A DNA stretch of 64,000 bases from UMGS621 sp964468815 (GTDB lineage Bacteria > Bacillota > Clostridia > Christensenellales > Borkfalkiaceae): assembly GCA_964468815.1 (NCBI GenBank), contig CAYXWN010000001.1:1-64000 (forward strand), given 5' to 3'. Of the stretch, positions 1 through 7,572 are shown one piece after another. How positions within the stretch are numbered: position 1 is the first letter of the stretch; each line of letters opens with the position of its first letter. The notes beneath the pieces were generated by a model. That model saw nothing but the letters and a program-made list of their open reading frames with translations. It was not told the origin of the DNA and ran no database searches. A program made the translations under genes and the position numbers.

Positions 1-10
1 TTTCGTTCGC

Positions 11-39
11 TTGACTTTTTTAAGCGAAAAAAGTATAAT
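11..39 (+). promoter_or_regulatory. sigma-A-type promoter, distal to lacI
   Basis: The -35 TTGACT (11-16) and a perfect -10 TATAAT (34-39) are separated by 17 bases. The inverted repeat TTCGCTT/AAGCGAA (6-12 and 22-28) lies across the -35 and spacer and could be a regulator site. Transcription would run right toward the LacI gene, about 160 bases away. The gene to the left lies outside the window, so this could be a second lacI promoter or the start of a short transcript. Confidence 0.55.
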
Positions 40-148
40 GGAGCGGTGGAAAACAAGCGATTTTGTGAACGAAATAAAAATTTTTCAAAGAATGTCAAAA
101 AATTACTGAAAAACGCTTGACAAATCACAAAAATTTTCAAAAAGGGTA

Positions 149-177
149 TTGACAAATTCGGAAAGACATGTTACAAT
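149..177 (+). promoter_or_regulatory. sigma-A promoter of the LacI-family gene
   Basis: TTGACA (149-154) and TACAAT (172-177) are separated by exactly 17 bases. The expected transcription start near 184 lies just before the operator-like palindrome at 190-203 and 20-odd bases before the GTG start at 206. Confidence 0.75.
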
Positions 178-189
178 ATAGTAAAATAA

Positions 190-203
190 TTTACACGGGT
201 AAA
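190..203. promoter_or_regulatory. candidate LacI-family operator O1 (autoregulation)
   Basis: TTTACACGGGTAAA is an inverted repeat, TTTAC/GTAAA, around a central CG. LacI-family operators are typically palindromes with a central CG. It sits between the -10 box and the GTG start of the regulator gene. The same core, TTTACnCGnGTAAA, recurs at 1304-1317 ahead of the transporter operon. Binding by the adjacent regulator is inference. Confidence 0.6.
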
Positions 204-205
204 AA

Positions 206-1207
206 GTGACGACGAGAAAGGATGTGGCAAAATTAGCGGGGGTATCTGTTGCGACGGTTTCAAACGTTTTGGGAAAGCGTTTGGCTGTTTCCGACGAAAA
301 AGCAACTCGCGTATTAGAGGCTGCTCGCAAATTAAACTATATTCCCAATCATACCGCGAGATGCTTGTCTTCGGGGAGATCCAATCATATCGGGGTGATC
401 GTCAATGAATTTACCAATCCGTATCATATGGAAATCGTGCAGTTTATCGGTAAATACGTAATGAAAAACGGTTTTATGATGACTGTTTTGGATTTTCAAG
501 AGGGGAGCAAGAATATCAATAAAATGCTCGGCGAATGGCAATTCGACGCGTTGATCAATTTTTCTTCTAATATATATTCGGAAAGATTGTTGTCTAATTT
601 GCATTCGCGCGGAATCGTGTTGGTGAACTTTGCGAACGTTAGCGATATGGAAGTGCGTCACGACGTGAGCGATGCGATGTTGCAGTGTATGAAAAAACTG
701 CAAGAATTGGGACATAAAAGGATAGGGTATGTCAGTACGGTGGACTCTTTGCGATGGATTGACGACGAACGCGGCAAGGTGTTCATGAAAGAAAGAGCGA
801 ATTGCGGTTTTTCTTTTAACGACGATTACATTGTGTATAACGACGATTATTCCAAGAGTTCGATTCAGGCGGGATATGACGGTTGCAAAGAACTTTTTGC
901 GAAAAATAAAGACATAACGGCGATTTTTGCGACAAACGATATGGCTGCAATGGGGGCGATTCGAGCGTTAAAGGAAATGGGGTACGCTTGTCCCAAAGAC
1001 GTTTCCGTGATCGGTTGTGACGATATTTTATTAAGCAAAAATAGTGTTCCGTCCTTGACGACGATCGGGTTTGATAAGGAGGAATACGGAACGGAAATCG
1101 CACAGCGCGTATTGGAGAAATTGAAAAACGGCATGGAATACCCCGAACCTTATTGCGTGCAAGCCGTTGCTTTATTTCGCGAAAGTATAGACGTCGCTCG
1201 GAAATAA
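206..1207 (+). CDS. LacI/GalR-family transcriptional regulator
   Basis: This 333-residue protein opens with a LacI helix-turn-helix (about residues 4-23, KDVAKLAGVSVATVSNVLG), followed by a hinge helix and a periplasmic-binding-like effector domain (about 60-330) with the late motif DVSVIGCDD. Length is normal for the family. The GTG start is chosen because it places the HTH at the extreme N terminus; the ribosome site is weak (only GGG near 197-199). It precedes a sugar ABC importer and many glycoside hydrolases, so it most likely represses that locus and is relieved by a sugar from the imported glycan. Two copies of a shared palindrome, at 190-203 and 1301-1320, are the probable binding sites. 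The inducer cannot be named. Confidence 0.93.
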   Translation: MTTRKDVAKLAGVSVATVSNVLGKRLAVSDEKATRVLEAARKLNYIPNHTARCLSSGRSNHIGVIVNEFTNPYHMEIVQFIGKYVMKNGFMMTVLDFQEGSKNINKMLGEWQFDALINFSSNIYSERLLSNLHSRGIVLVNFANVSDMEVRHDVSDAMLQCMKKLQELGHKRIGYVSTVDSLRWIDDERGKVFMKERANCGFSFNDDYIVYNDDYSKSSIQAGYDGCKELFAKNKDITAIFATNDMAAMGAIRALKEMGYACPKDVSVIGCDDILLSKNSVPSLTTIGFDKEEYGTEIAQRVLEKLKNGMEYPEPYCVQAVALFRESIDVARK

Positions 1208-1223
1208 AAAATTTTTCGAGCGT

Positions 1224-1263
1224 AAGCCCTGGGGCTTTATTGGTTGCCGAGGCAACCAATAAA
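1224..1263. terminator. overlapping hairpins between lacI and the transporter operon
   Basis: A strong 12-bp stem (1236-1247 with 1252-1263, loop CGAG) follows a shorter AAGCCC/GGGCTT stem (1224-1237) with which it shares two bases. There is no T-run after the large stem on the + strand, so it is not a textbook intrinsic terminator. It may separate the lacI transcript from the operon, or be an mRNA-end structure. Confidence 0.4.
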
Positions 1264-1300
1264 AAATTCCTATTTGGAAGAGAGAAATTTTTTTGATGCG

Positions 1301-1320
1301 AAATTTACGCGAGTAAATTT
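1301..1320. promoter_or_regulatory. candidate LacI-family operator O2 ahead of the sugar importer
   Basis: AAATTTACGCGAGTAAATTT is an 8-bp perfect inverted repeat around GCGA. Its core TTTACGCGAGTAAA matches the O1 pattern TTTACnCGnGTAAA at 190-203. A TATTAT that could be a -10 box lies at 1335-1340, without a good -35, so the palindrome would overlap the expected -35 region and block polymerase. The rest of 1264-1390 holds only this and the ribosome site GGAGG near 1379. Confidence 0.65.
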
Positions 1321-1390
1321 CTTAAAAATCAGTGTATTATGGCTAAAATCGAGCAATCGATGAAAATAATAAAAAATTGGAGGAAGTGCA

Positions 1391-2800
1391 ATGAAATTAA
1401 AAAAACTTGTATGTATGGTAATGGCTACGATTTTGTCGATCTGTCTGTTTGTAGGGTGCGGAGGAACGAACGATGGTTCGAAAGAGAACCCCGGATCTAC
1501 TTACGACGTGAATATCACGCCCGATAAAACGATTACGGCGACGTTAAATGTCGGCGTAACCAATTACGCTAGCGAAAAGAAAATTATTGCCGAACTCGGC
1601 GAATTGTTGAAAAAGCAATATCCCAACGTAACGGTAGAAGTCGTGCCGTTTTCCGGCGGTATAAGCGCAACGATCGGAAGTTGGTATAATGCCGGGAATA
1701 TGCCGGATATCTTTATCAACAACAGTTTTGATATGTTTACGTTGAGCGATAAAGGGTGTTTGCTTGATTTGACGCCTTACATAGAGGCGGAAGAGGCGAG
1801 CGAAACGAGCGATTTCAGCGTTTCGGATTATTACGAAGCGTATTGGAAGCTCGGTCAAGAAAAATTTGACGGTGCGCAGTATATGATTCCGCGTTCCGCC
1901 GATCGCGTGGTATGCCATTATAACGCCGCGATTTTCAAAGCCGCAGGCGTGGATATGAGTCTCGTGAAAAACGGTTGGACGTGGGAAGATTTCGATAAAG
2001 TGTGCGCTACGCTGAGAACGTATTATGACAATAACGGTAAGAGTGAGTATTATTTGCTCGATTCCTATATGACGTGGGAAGCGGTGTATAATCCCGTGTT
2101 TGAAGCGTACGGAGTGAAGTATTTCGATGAGGACGGAAAGGTTACGATTGACAGCCCGGAAAACGAACGTGCGCTTTCTTTCTTGAAATCTTGGATAGAC
2201 AAGCGTTACGTTGCTCCGCTTTCTACCGAACAGGCAAGCATGATGGGTAATAAGGGGTGTATGCTTTTCCATTCGCAAGCGACGTCCATCGTGGCGAAAG
2301 AGTTGGGTAAGTATTATTCGGAAGCAAAGAAGGTGAGCGATTATTACGACGTCGTTACCGTGCCTGTTATGAGCGGTAACGAAAAGATCGGTTGTGGCGC
2401 GGCAGGATATTCTGTGTATGCTAACTCGGAAAACAGAGATTTGGCATGGCAATTCTTGAAGTTGTTGCTTTCTAAGGAGGGGCAGAACATTATGGCGGAT
2501 AGCGGCTCGAATTATGTTTCCGTCAGAAAGGATATGGCTGATTTCACGGATGTGGAAAACAATAAGTGGGGCAAGGGCTATTCGGATATGAATTTAGCGG
2601 CGTTTACTTATAACAGCGGTATCGGCGACGATCCCGATTGGAACTGCTACACGACTTATATCGCACAGCAAAAGCCGAAGCACGCGAGCAATATTAGTAC
2701 GGCAATCAGCAACTTGATTTCGGCGTATTGTGGCAATACTTCTTATACGGCGGCAATGAAAACTTGCAAGAATGCGATAGAAAGATATATTAAAATGTAA
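1391..2800 (+). CDS. ABC sugar importer, substrate-binding lipoprotein (family 1)
   Basis: The 469-residue protein begins with a lipoprotein signal (residues 1-22, lipobox LFVGC, lipid-anchored Cys23). The mature part has the extracellular solute-binding family 1 fold: an N-terminal ATLNVGVTNY strand region, a NMPDIFINNS segment near residue 105, and a C-terminal alpha-rich lobe with AWQFLKLLLSKEG, typical of CUT1 oligosaccharide binders. GGAGG near 1379 supports the ATG at 1391. It should capture an oligosaccharide released outside the cell and pass it to the two permeases that follow directly. No ATPase gene is in the operon. The ligand is unknown. Confidence 0.92.
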   Translation: MKLKKLVCMVMATILSICLFVGCGGTNDGSKENPGSTYDVNITPDKTITATLNVGVTNYASEKKIIAELGELLKKQYPNVTVEVVPFSGGISATIGSWYNAGNMPDIFINNSFDMFTLSDKGCLLDLTPYIEAEEASETSDFSVSDYYEAYWKLGQEKFDGAQYMIPRSADRVVCHYNAAIFKAAGVDMSLVKNGWTWEDFDKVCATLRTYYDNNGKSEYYLLDSYMTWEAVYNPVFEAYGVKYFDEDGKVTIDSPENERALSFLKSWIDKRYVAPLSTEQASMMGNKGCMLFHSQATSIVAKELGKYYSEAKKVSDYYDVVTVPVMSGNEKIGCGAAGYSVYANSENRDLAWQFLKLLLSKEGQNIMADSGSNYVSVRKDMADFTDVENNKWGKGYSDMNLAAFTYNSGIGDDPDWNCYTTYIAQQKPKHASNISTAISNLISAYCGNTSYTAAMKTCKNAIERYIKM

Positions 2801-2811
2801 GGGGAAAGGGT

Positions 2812-3747
2812 ATGGCAAACGATAAAAACACCGCGAATTTAACAAAAAACGGGTGTTTGAAAAGAGAAGTGAAGAAAACGGCGATTGGACTGTTGTTCGC
2901 TTCGCCCGTTATAATCGGTGTGCTTATATTTACGTTTTGGCCAGCGTTGCAATCGTTGTATTACAGTTTTACCGACTACGATTTGTTTAACGACGCAAAT
3001 TGGATTTGGTTGAGAAATTACGAAATGATTCTAACGCTCGATCCCGATACGTGGACGGTGTTTAAGGATACCTTCGTTTATGCACTGATATCCATTCCGT
3101 TGAATTTGCTTCTCGGATATTTCTTGGCGTTGGCTGCGAATTTCAAGGTAAAGGGAATCACGACGTACAGAACGCTGTTTTATCTGCCCGTTATTATTCC
3201 GTCGGTTGCGAGCGGCTTGTTGTTTATGGATATGTTCCTTGTCGGACCGTCTGGAATTTTTAACAATATACTCGAAGCGGTTGGCTTACCTGCGCTCACT
3301 TGGTTCAGCAAAGCAGAAACTTCGATGGCGACGTTCATCTTTATGAATTTGTGGAACGTCGGCGGCGGAATGATTATTTGGCTTTCGTGCTTAAAAAACA
3401 TTCCCGTTACGTTATACGAGGCTGCGGAACTAGATGGTGTGAATGCTTGGAGAAAGTTGATATCCATTACGATCCCGATGTCTACGCCGATCATTTTCTA
3501 TAATTTGATTACCGGTATTATCGGATCGTTGCAGGTCAATTCTTCGTTGATTGTCGGCGGATCGAGTGGTACGGGCGTCGGTAATTCGTTGTACTTTATC
3601 GCGGTCAAAATATATAACGAAGCGTTTAAGTCGTTCAACATGGGCTATGCGAGCGCATTTGCGTGGTTATTGTTCTTGATCATCGCGGTTTTGACGGCAG
3701 TTGTCTTTAAGACGTCTAAATGGGTATTTTACGGGGAGGAAGGTTAA
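2812..3747 (+). CDS. ABC sugar importer permease, MalF/UgpA type
   Basis: This 311-residue inner-membrane protein has about six hydrophobic helices and the EAA-loop signature EAAELDGVNAWRKLISITIP near residues 203-223, which docks onto the shared ATPase. The N-terminal FASPVIIGVLIFTFWPALQSLYYS is typical of MalF-like CUT1 permeases. It starts 11 bases after the binding-protein gene with a GGGGAAAGGG site, and its stop lies one base before the start of the second permease. Together they form the channel of a binding-protein-dependent oligosaccharide importer. Confidence 0.93.
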   Translation: MANDKNTANLTKNGCLKREVKKTAIGLLFASPVIIGVLIFTFWPALQSLYYSFTDYDLFNDANWIWLRNYEMILTLDPDTWTVFKDTFVYALISIPLNLLLGYFLALAANFKVKGITTYRTLFYLPVIIPSVASGLLFMDMFLVGPSGIFNNILEAVGLPALTWFSKAETSMATFIFMNLWNVGGGMIIWLSCLKNIPVTLYEAAELDGVNAWRKLISITIPMSTPIIFYNLITGIIGSLQVNSSLIVGGSSGTGVGNSLYFIAVKIYNEAFKSFNMGYASAFAWLLFLIIAVLTAVVFKTSKWVFYGEEG

Positions 3748-3748
3748 A

Positions 3749-4630
3749 ATGAGCGTTAGTAACAGTGCGACAAACAATCCTTCTGAAAAGAAATATTCAA
3801 ACGCAAAAACACAGAGAATCGTAACAAAAATATTGCAATACGTCGTTTTGACGTTGATCGCCGTGTTTTTGGTGTTCCCTTTCTTTTTGTTGATTTCGCG
3901 TTCGCTGATGACCATTTACGACATCAACGAGGCGAGAATTATTCCGTCACAAATAACGTTTGACAATTATAAACGCATTTTTGCGGAAAACAATTATTTT
4001 CTGTATACCTTAAACACGTTAAAGGTGGTGTTGAGCAATATCATTACCGTGCCGTTGTCGGCGTCTATCTGTGCATATTCGTTTTCGAGATTGAAGTGGC
4101 GGGGCAGAGAGTTGGTATTCTCGTGCGTGCTTGCCACGATCATGATTCCGGGAACGGTATTGCAAGTGCCGTTATATGTAATGTTTTATCGATTCGGCTG
4201 GCTCGGATCGTTAAAGCCGTTGATTATTCCGGCAATATTCGGCGGCGGCGCGATGAACATCTTTTTGCTCAGACAGTTTATGCGTTCCATTCCGAAAGAA
4301 ATTGACGAAGCCGCCATCATCGACGGAGCGAATACCTTTCGGCGGTACGTCTTGATTCTGCCGCTATGTATGCCGATTTTGTTGTACATCATGGTAGGAA
4401 CGTTTACTTCCGGTTGGAGCGATTTCTTCGGACCGCTCGTGTATTTAACGCAAAGAGAAACGTTTACGCTTGCCGTCGTGATTTATCAAGACTCGTTACT
4501 CGGCGATTTGACCGAACCGAATCTGAAAATGGCAGCTGGGGCGTTTATGGCGTTATTGCCTGCGGTGGTATTCATTTTGTATCAACGAAAACTGATGGAC
4601 GGCATCATGGTCGGCGCGGTAAAGGGTTGA
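3749..4630 (+). CDS. ABC sugar importer permease, MalG/UgpE type
   Basis: Reading from the ATG at 3749 gives 293 residues. That start has a strong GGGGAGGAAGG site (3733-3743); in-frame codons farther upstream overlap the first permease and lack support. There are six membrane segments, with the EAA loop DEAAIIDGANTFRRYVLILP in the C-terminal half and the family ending MDGIMVGAVKG. It pairs with the upstream MalF-type permease. A small hairpin (4646-4659) and a 57-base gap separate it from the next gene, the widest gap in this operon. Confidence 0.93.
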   Translation: MSVSNSATNNPSEKKYSNAKTQRIVTKILQYVVLTLIAVFLVFPFFLLISRSLMTIYDINEARIIPSQITFDNYKRIFAENNYFLYTLNTLKVVLSNIITVPLSASICAYSFSRLKWRGRELVFSCVLATIMIPGTVLQVPLYVMFYRFGWLGSLKPLIIPAIFGGGAMNIFLLRQFMRSIPKEIDEAAIIDGANTFRRYVLILPLCMPILLYIMVGTFTSGWSDFFGPLVYLTQRETFTLAVVIYQDSLLGDLTEPNLKMAAGAFMALLPAVVFILYQRKLMDGIMVGAVKG

Positions 4631-4645
4631 TTTTATTTGGAATGA

Positions 4646-4659
4646 AGCGTAAAAACGCT
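4646..4659. repeat. small intercistronic hairpin after the importer genes
   Basis: AGCGT/ACGCT forms a 5-bp stem around AAAA, followed by an A-rich stretch rather than a T-run. It may mark an RNA-processing point between the importer genes and the surface protein. It is too short to rule out chance. Confidence 0.25.
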
Positions 4660-4687
4660 GAATTATAAAAAATTTTGGAGGAAGGTT

Positions 4688-7561
4688 ATGAACAAAACAA
4701 TCAAAAGAACAGTAGTAGCATTGCTCTGTATGACAAGTGCCGTTATGGTATCCGCAGGCGTAAATGCTGCGAGTAATAACTTTAACGGCAACGGTTACGC
4801 CATTGTGCGTGCAGAAGAAACGACAAGCGAAATTGCTTTAGATTTGTCGAAGAAGCACACGTATAACGCAGGTAGCGGTTTTGACGCTCCCGCTAAGACA
4901 ATTATGTTTCATTGGGCAAGCGGCAGTCAAAGCGGATCTACGTGGGGCGGCATGAACTTGAAATGCGGCGACAACGATCTGAAAGATTTGATCACTTTGA
5001 CGACATATGTCGGCGTAGAAAAAACGTTGAGCGCATGGGCGACGGAGGATTGCATCACGCGCGTGATTATTTACGGCGATATGATGGGCGTCAATCTTGA
5101 AAAAGATGGATTGAAGAAAGAACAAGTGAAGTATATCACGTTGAAAAAGGGGCTTATGCCGATTAAAAATGCGGACGGTTGGGGTAATGACGGTGCAACC
5201 GCGGGCGCAGGCGACGCGACGAAAGCGTTGACCGCGGACGTAAAATTATACGTAAATCTGACGACCGAGTATTTAGAAAAAGCCGTTACGTCGCTTGTAT
5301 TAAAGAACGCGCCGACGAAAACGACGTATGAAACGGGCGACTCGTTCGATCCTACGGGAATGAAACTTACGGCGACCTATTTCGACAATACGACCGACGA
5401 TGTCGACGTAACCGCTGCTATGTGCGCGTACGATTTTAGAGGAACGGGCACGAAGCAAGTAACCGTTGCTTATCACGACGCTTCGTATACGCAAGAAGTA
5501 ACCGTAACCGCACCTGCCAAAACCGTTACTTCCATCGCGGTTAAATCGGGCGTAACGATGACGGTAGAACAATATAAAAAGGACGTAACGTTGTCCGACG
5601 GCGCGAAAATCGTCGTTGCATATTCCGACGAATCGAGCGACGAAATAAACCTCACCGCCGATATGATTAGCGGTTATAAAAACGAAACGGTCGGAAACGA
5701 TAACGCAACCGTTACGTATAGAGGAAAAACTTGCGAAATCGCGTACACGGTTACCGCATACACGGGGACGTGCGTTTTAAGCGGCGTTAAATACGGCACG
5801 GAATTGAGCAACGAAGGCGTCGGCGGTTTTGAATTTTATCGTACGGATACGGAAGGCTTAAAAGCGATGTGGGATACGGATAAAGCCGATTCAGCTATAA
5901 TCGGTAAAAAAATAGGTGATTTGGTAAAAATTAACGGCGAAACGGTGTCTTCGCTCGTAGCGGCAGGTAAAGTCGCGCGTATGTGGGAAAACGGCACGTA
6001 TATCGGTTTCCATAGCGATGACGATACATATAAAACTACGTTTAGTAACAATCCGGAAATCGAATTGTTGCCGGGATTTAGTTGGGTAACGAGCAGTGCT
6101 GATTCTTGGGGCGTAAACGGTTCTGCTAACTATACCGTAATCGAAGAAACCATTTTAACGCAGCCCGTGTTCCTTGCGTTCAAAGACGGCAAGGCATGCA
6201 AAGTGATCGACAGCGTTACGTTGACGGGTACGCCCAAGACGGTATACAACAAGGGGGATATCTTAGACGTAAGCGGTTTGCAATTGAAAGCGAACTATAA
6301 AGGCTTGTCGGAAGAAACGATCGACGTTACGACGGATATGTGTACGTACGATTTCTCGACTGGCGGCGAAAAGACGGTGACTATCACGTTTGAAGGAAAA
6401 ACGCAGACGTTCACGGCGAACGTAGCCGAAGTTTGGGCGACGGGTTTAGAACTTGTTTCTGCTCCGACCAAAACGAGTTACGATTTCGGTATCGAAAACG
6501 AGATAGATTTGACCGGTATTTCGGTAAAAGTCAATTATAGCGATAATACGAGTACGCCCGTAGACGCGTCGCAACTTACGATTAGCGGTTTCGATTCCCG
6601 TACATTTGGCACGCAGAACGTAAAGGCTGCGTACGGCAATTACAGTGTTACGTTCGACGTTACCGTTGAAAATAAGAGCACGGACAAATATTTGTTTATC
6701 GACTATCATTCGAGCACTCCTTCTTTCGAAGATACGCAACATCATTCGCTCGTTGTTCCGTTTATTTTGAACGGTGTATTCGAAGATTTGGGCGTTTTCT
6801 GGAAAATGGATCAATATGATTTCGTTGCGGATTATATGTTGATTAACGATATTCCCGTTTCGCAGTTAATTAAAGAGGGAAAGATTACGCGTCTTTGCGT
6901 TTGGGCGAACCAACTTGTTATTCATATGGATACCGCTGCTCTCGTTCCTTGCACGAGGCACTCCAATTACGCGGAGGGTACGTCCGTCGTTGTTGAAACG
7001 GTTACGTTCTTACCCGGATTCCAATGGTACGTTCCCGAAACGTTGATCGACGGACTTTGGGGCAATGACACTTATAGCGGTGCGATTCCCGTTATCGGTG
7101 CGGTATTGAAGGAAAAAATCGTTCTGACCAATGCGGACGGTTACGGTTGGCAGAGAGGATTAAAGACGAACGAGGACGGAACGATTGCTTCCGATGCGTT
7201 AACCGTAAATACACTTCCCGAAAAGGTAGAATATATGCTCGGCGAGGCATTGAATATTAAGGGAATGAAAGTTCTCGTAAAATATGCTGACGGCGGCGAA
7301 GAGTTGATCGCTGTCGGATATAGCGACGTCGAGGGATATAAGAAGAACGTTTTGGGAGACCAGACGCTTACGTATACCTATGGCGGAGCGAGCGTTACCT
7401 TTACCGTAACGGTTGTAGAAGAAAGTTCCGGCGGTCAAACGGGCGGCGATGAAGAAACCAAGAGCGGTTGCGGAAGCGCGGTCGGCATGGGAAGTATTTT
7501 GTTGGCGACCGTAGCAATGCTTGGCTCGGCTGCAATTGTGTTAAAAAAGAAAGAACGTTAA
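4688..7561 (+). CDS. large secreted surface protein: five Ig-like domains, unknown modules and a GC-type C-terminal anchor
   Basis: The 957-residue product has a Sec signal peptide (about 1-28, cleavage after VNA) and no lipobox. Bacterial Ig-like domains with the [TS]Y-x-x-G-[DE]-x-[FL]-[DN] opening occur near residues 195-275, 280-360, 520-600, 605-680 and 855-925. Between them lie divergent copies of an unknown module of about 150 residues with the shared cues ING-x-x-VS-x-L-x-x-x-GK and LPGFSW/LPGFQW (about 365-510 and 690-850). The first 190 residues may hold a third, more distant copy. The end is SGCGS (Cys928), a hydrophobic helix, then KKKER. It probably holds glycan at the cell surface for the importer. 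No catalytic motif is visible. Confidence 0.8.
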   Translation: MNKTIKRTVVALLCMTSAVMVSAGVNAASNNFNGNGYAIVRAEETTSEIALDLSKKHTYNAGSGFDAPAKTIMFHWASGSQSGSTWGGMNLKCGDNDLKDLITLTTYVGVEKTLSAWATEDCITRVIIYGDMMGVNLEKDGLKKEQVKYITLKKGLMPIKNADGWGNDGATAGAGDATKALTADVKLYVNLTTEYLEKAVTSLVLKNAPTKTTYETGDSFDPTGMKLTATYFDNTTDDVDVTAAMCAYDFRGTGTKQVTVAYHDASYTQEVTVTAPAKTVTSIAVKSGVTMTVEQYKKDVTLSDGAKIVVAYSDESSDEINLTADMISGYKNETVGNDNATVTYRGKTCEIAYTVTAYTGTCVLSGVKYGTELSNEGVGGFEFYRTDTEGLKAMWDTDKADSAIIGKKIGDLVKINGETVSSLVAAGKVARMWENGTYIGFHSDDDTYKTTFSNNPEIELLPGFSWVTSSADSWGVNGSANYTVIEETILTQPVFLAFKDGKACKVIDSVTLTGTPKTVYNKGDILDVSGLQLKANYKGLSEETIDVTTDMCTYDFSTGGEKTVTITFEGKTQTFTANVAEVWATGLELVSAPTKTSYDFGIENEIDLTGISVKVNYSDNTSTPVDASQLTISGFDSRTFGTQNVKAAYGNYSVTFDVTVENKSTDKYLFIDYHSSTPSFEDTQHHSLVVPFILNGVFEDLGVFWKMDQYDFVADYMLINDIPVSQLIKEGKITRLCVWANQLVIHMDTAALVPCTRHSNYAEGTSVVVETVTFLPGFQWYVPETLIDGLWGNDTYSGAIPVIGAVLKEKIVLTNADGYGWQRGLKTNEDGTIASDALTVNTLPEKVEYMLGEALNIKGMKVLVKYADGGEELIAVGYSDVEGYKKNVLGDQTLTYTYGGASVTFTVTVVEESSGGQTGGDEETKSGCGSAVGMGSILLATVAMLGSAAIVLKKKER

Positions 7562-7572
7562 GGAAACCGATT

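Noticed and set aside
1544..2452. Long open frame on the - strand across the first binding-protein gene
   Set aside because: It is antisense to a clear lipoprotein gene, has arginine/isoleucine-rich shadow composition and no family motifs.
7463..7561. Sortase LPxTG anchor at the end of the Ig-domain protein
   Set aside because: No LPxTG-like motif precedes the helix; the conserved element is GC-x-[GS].
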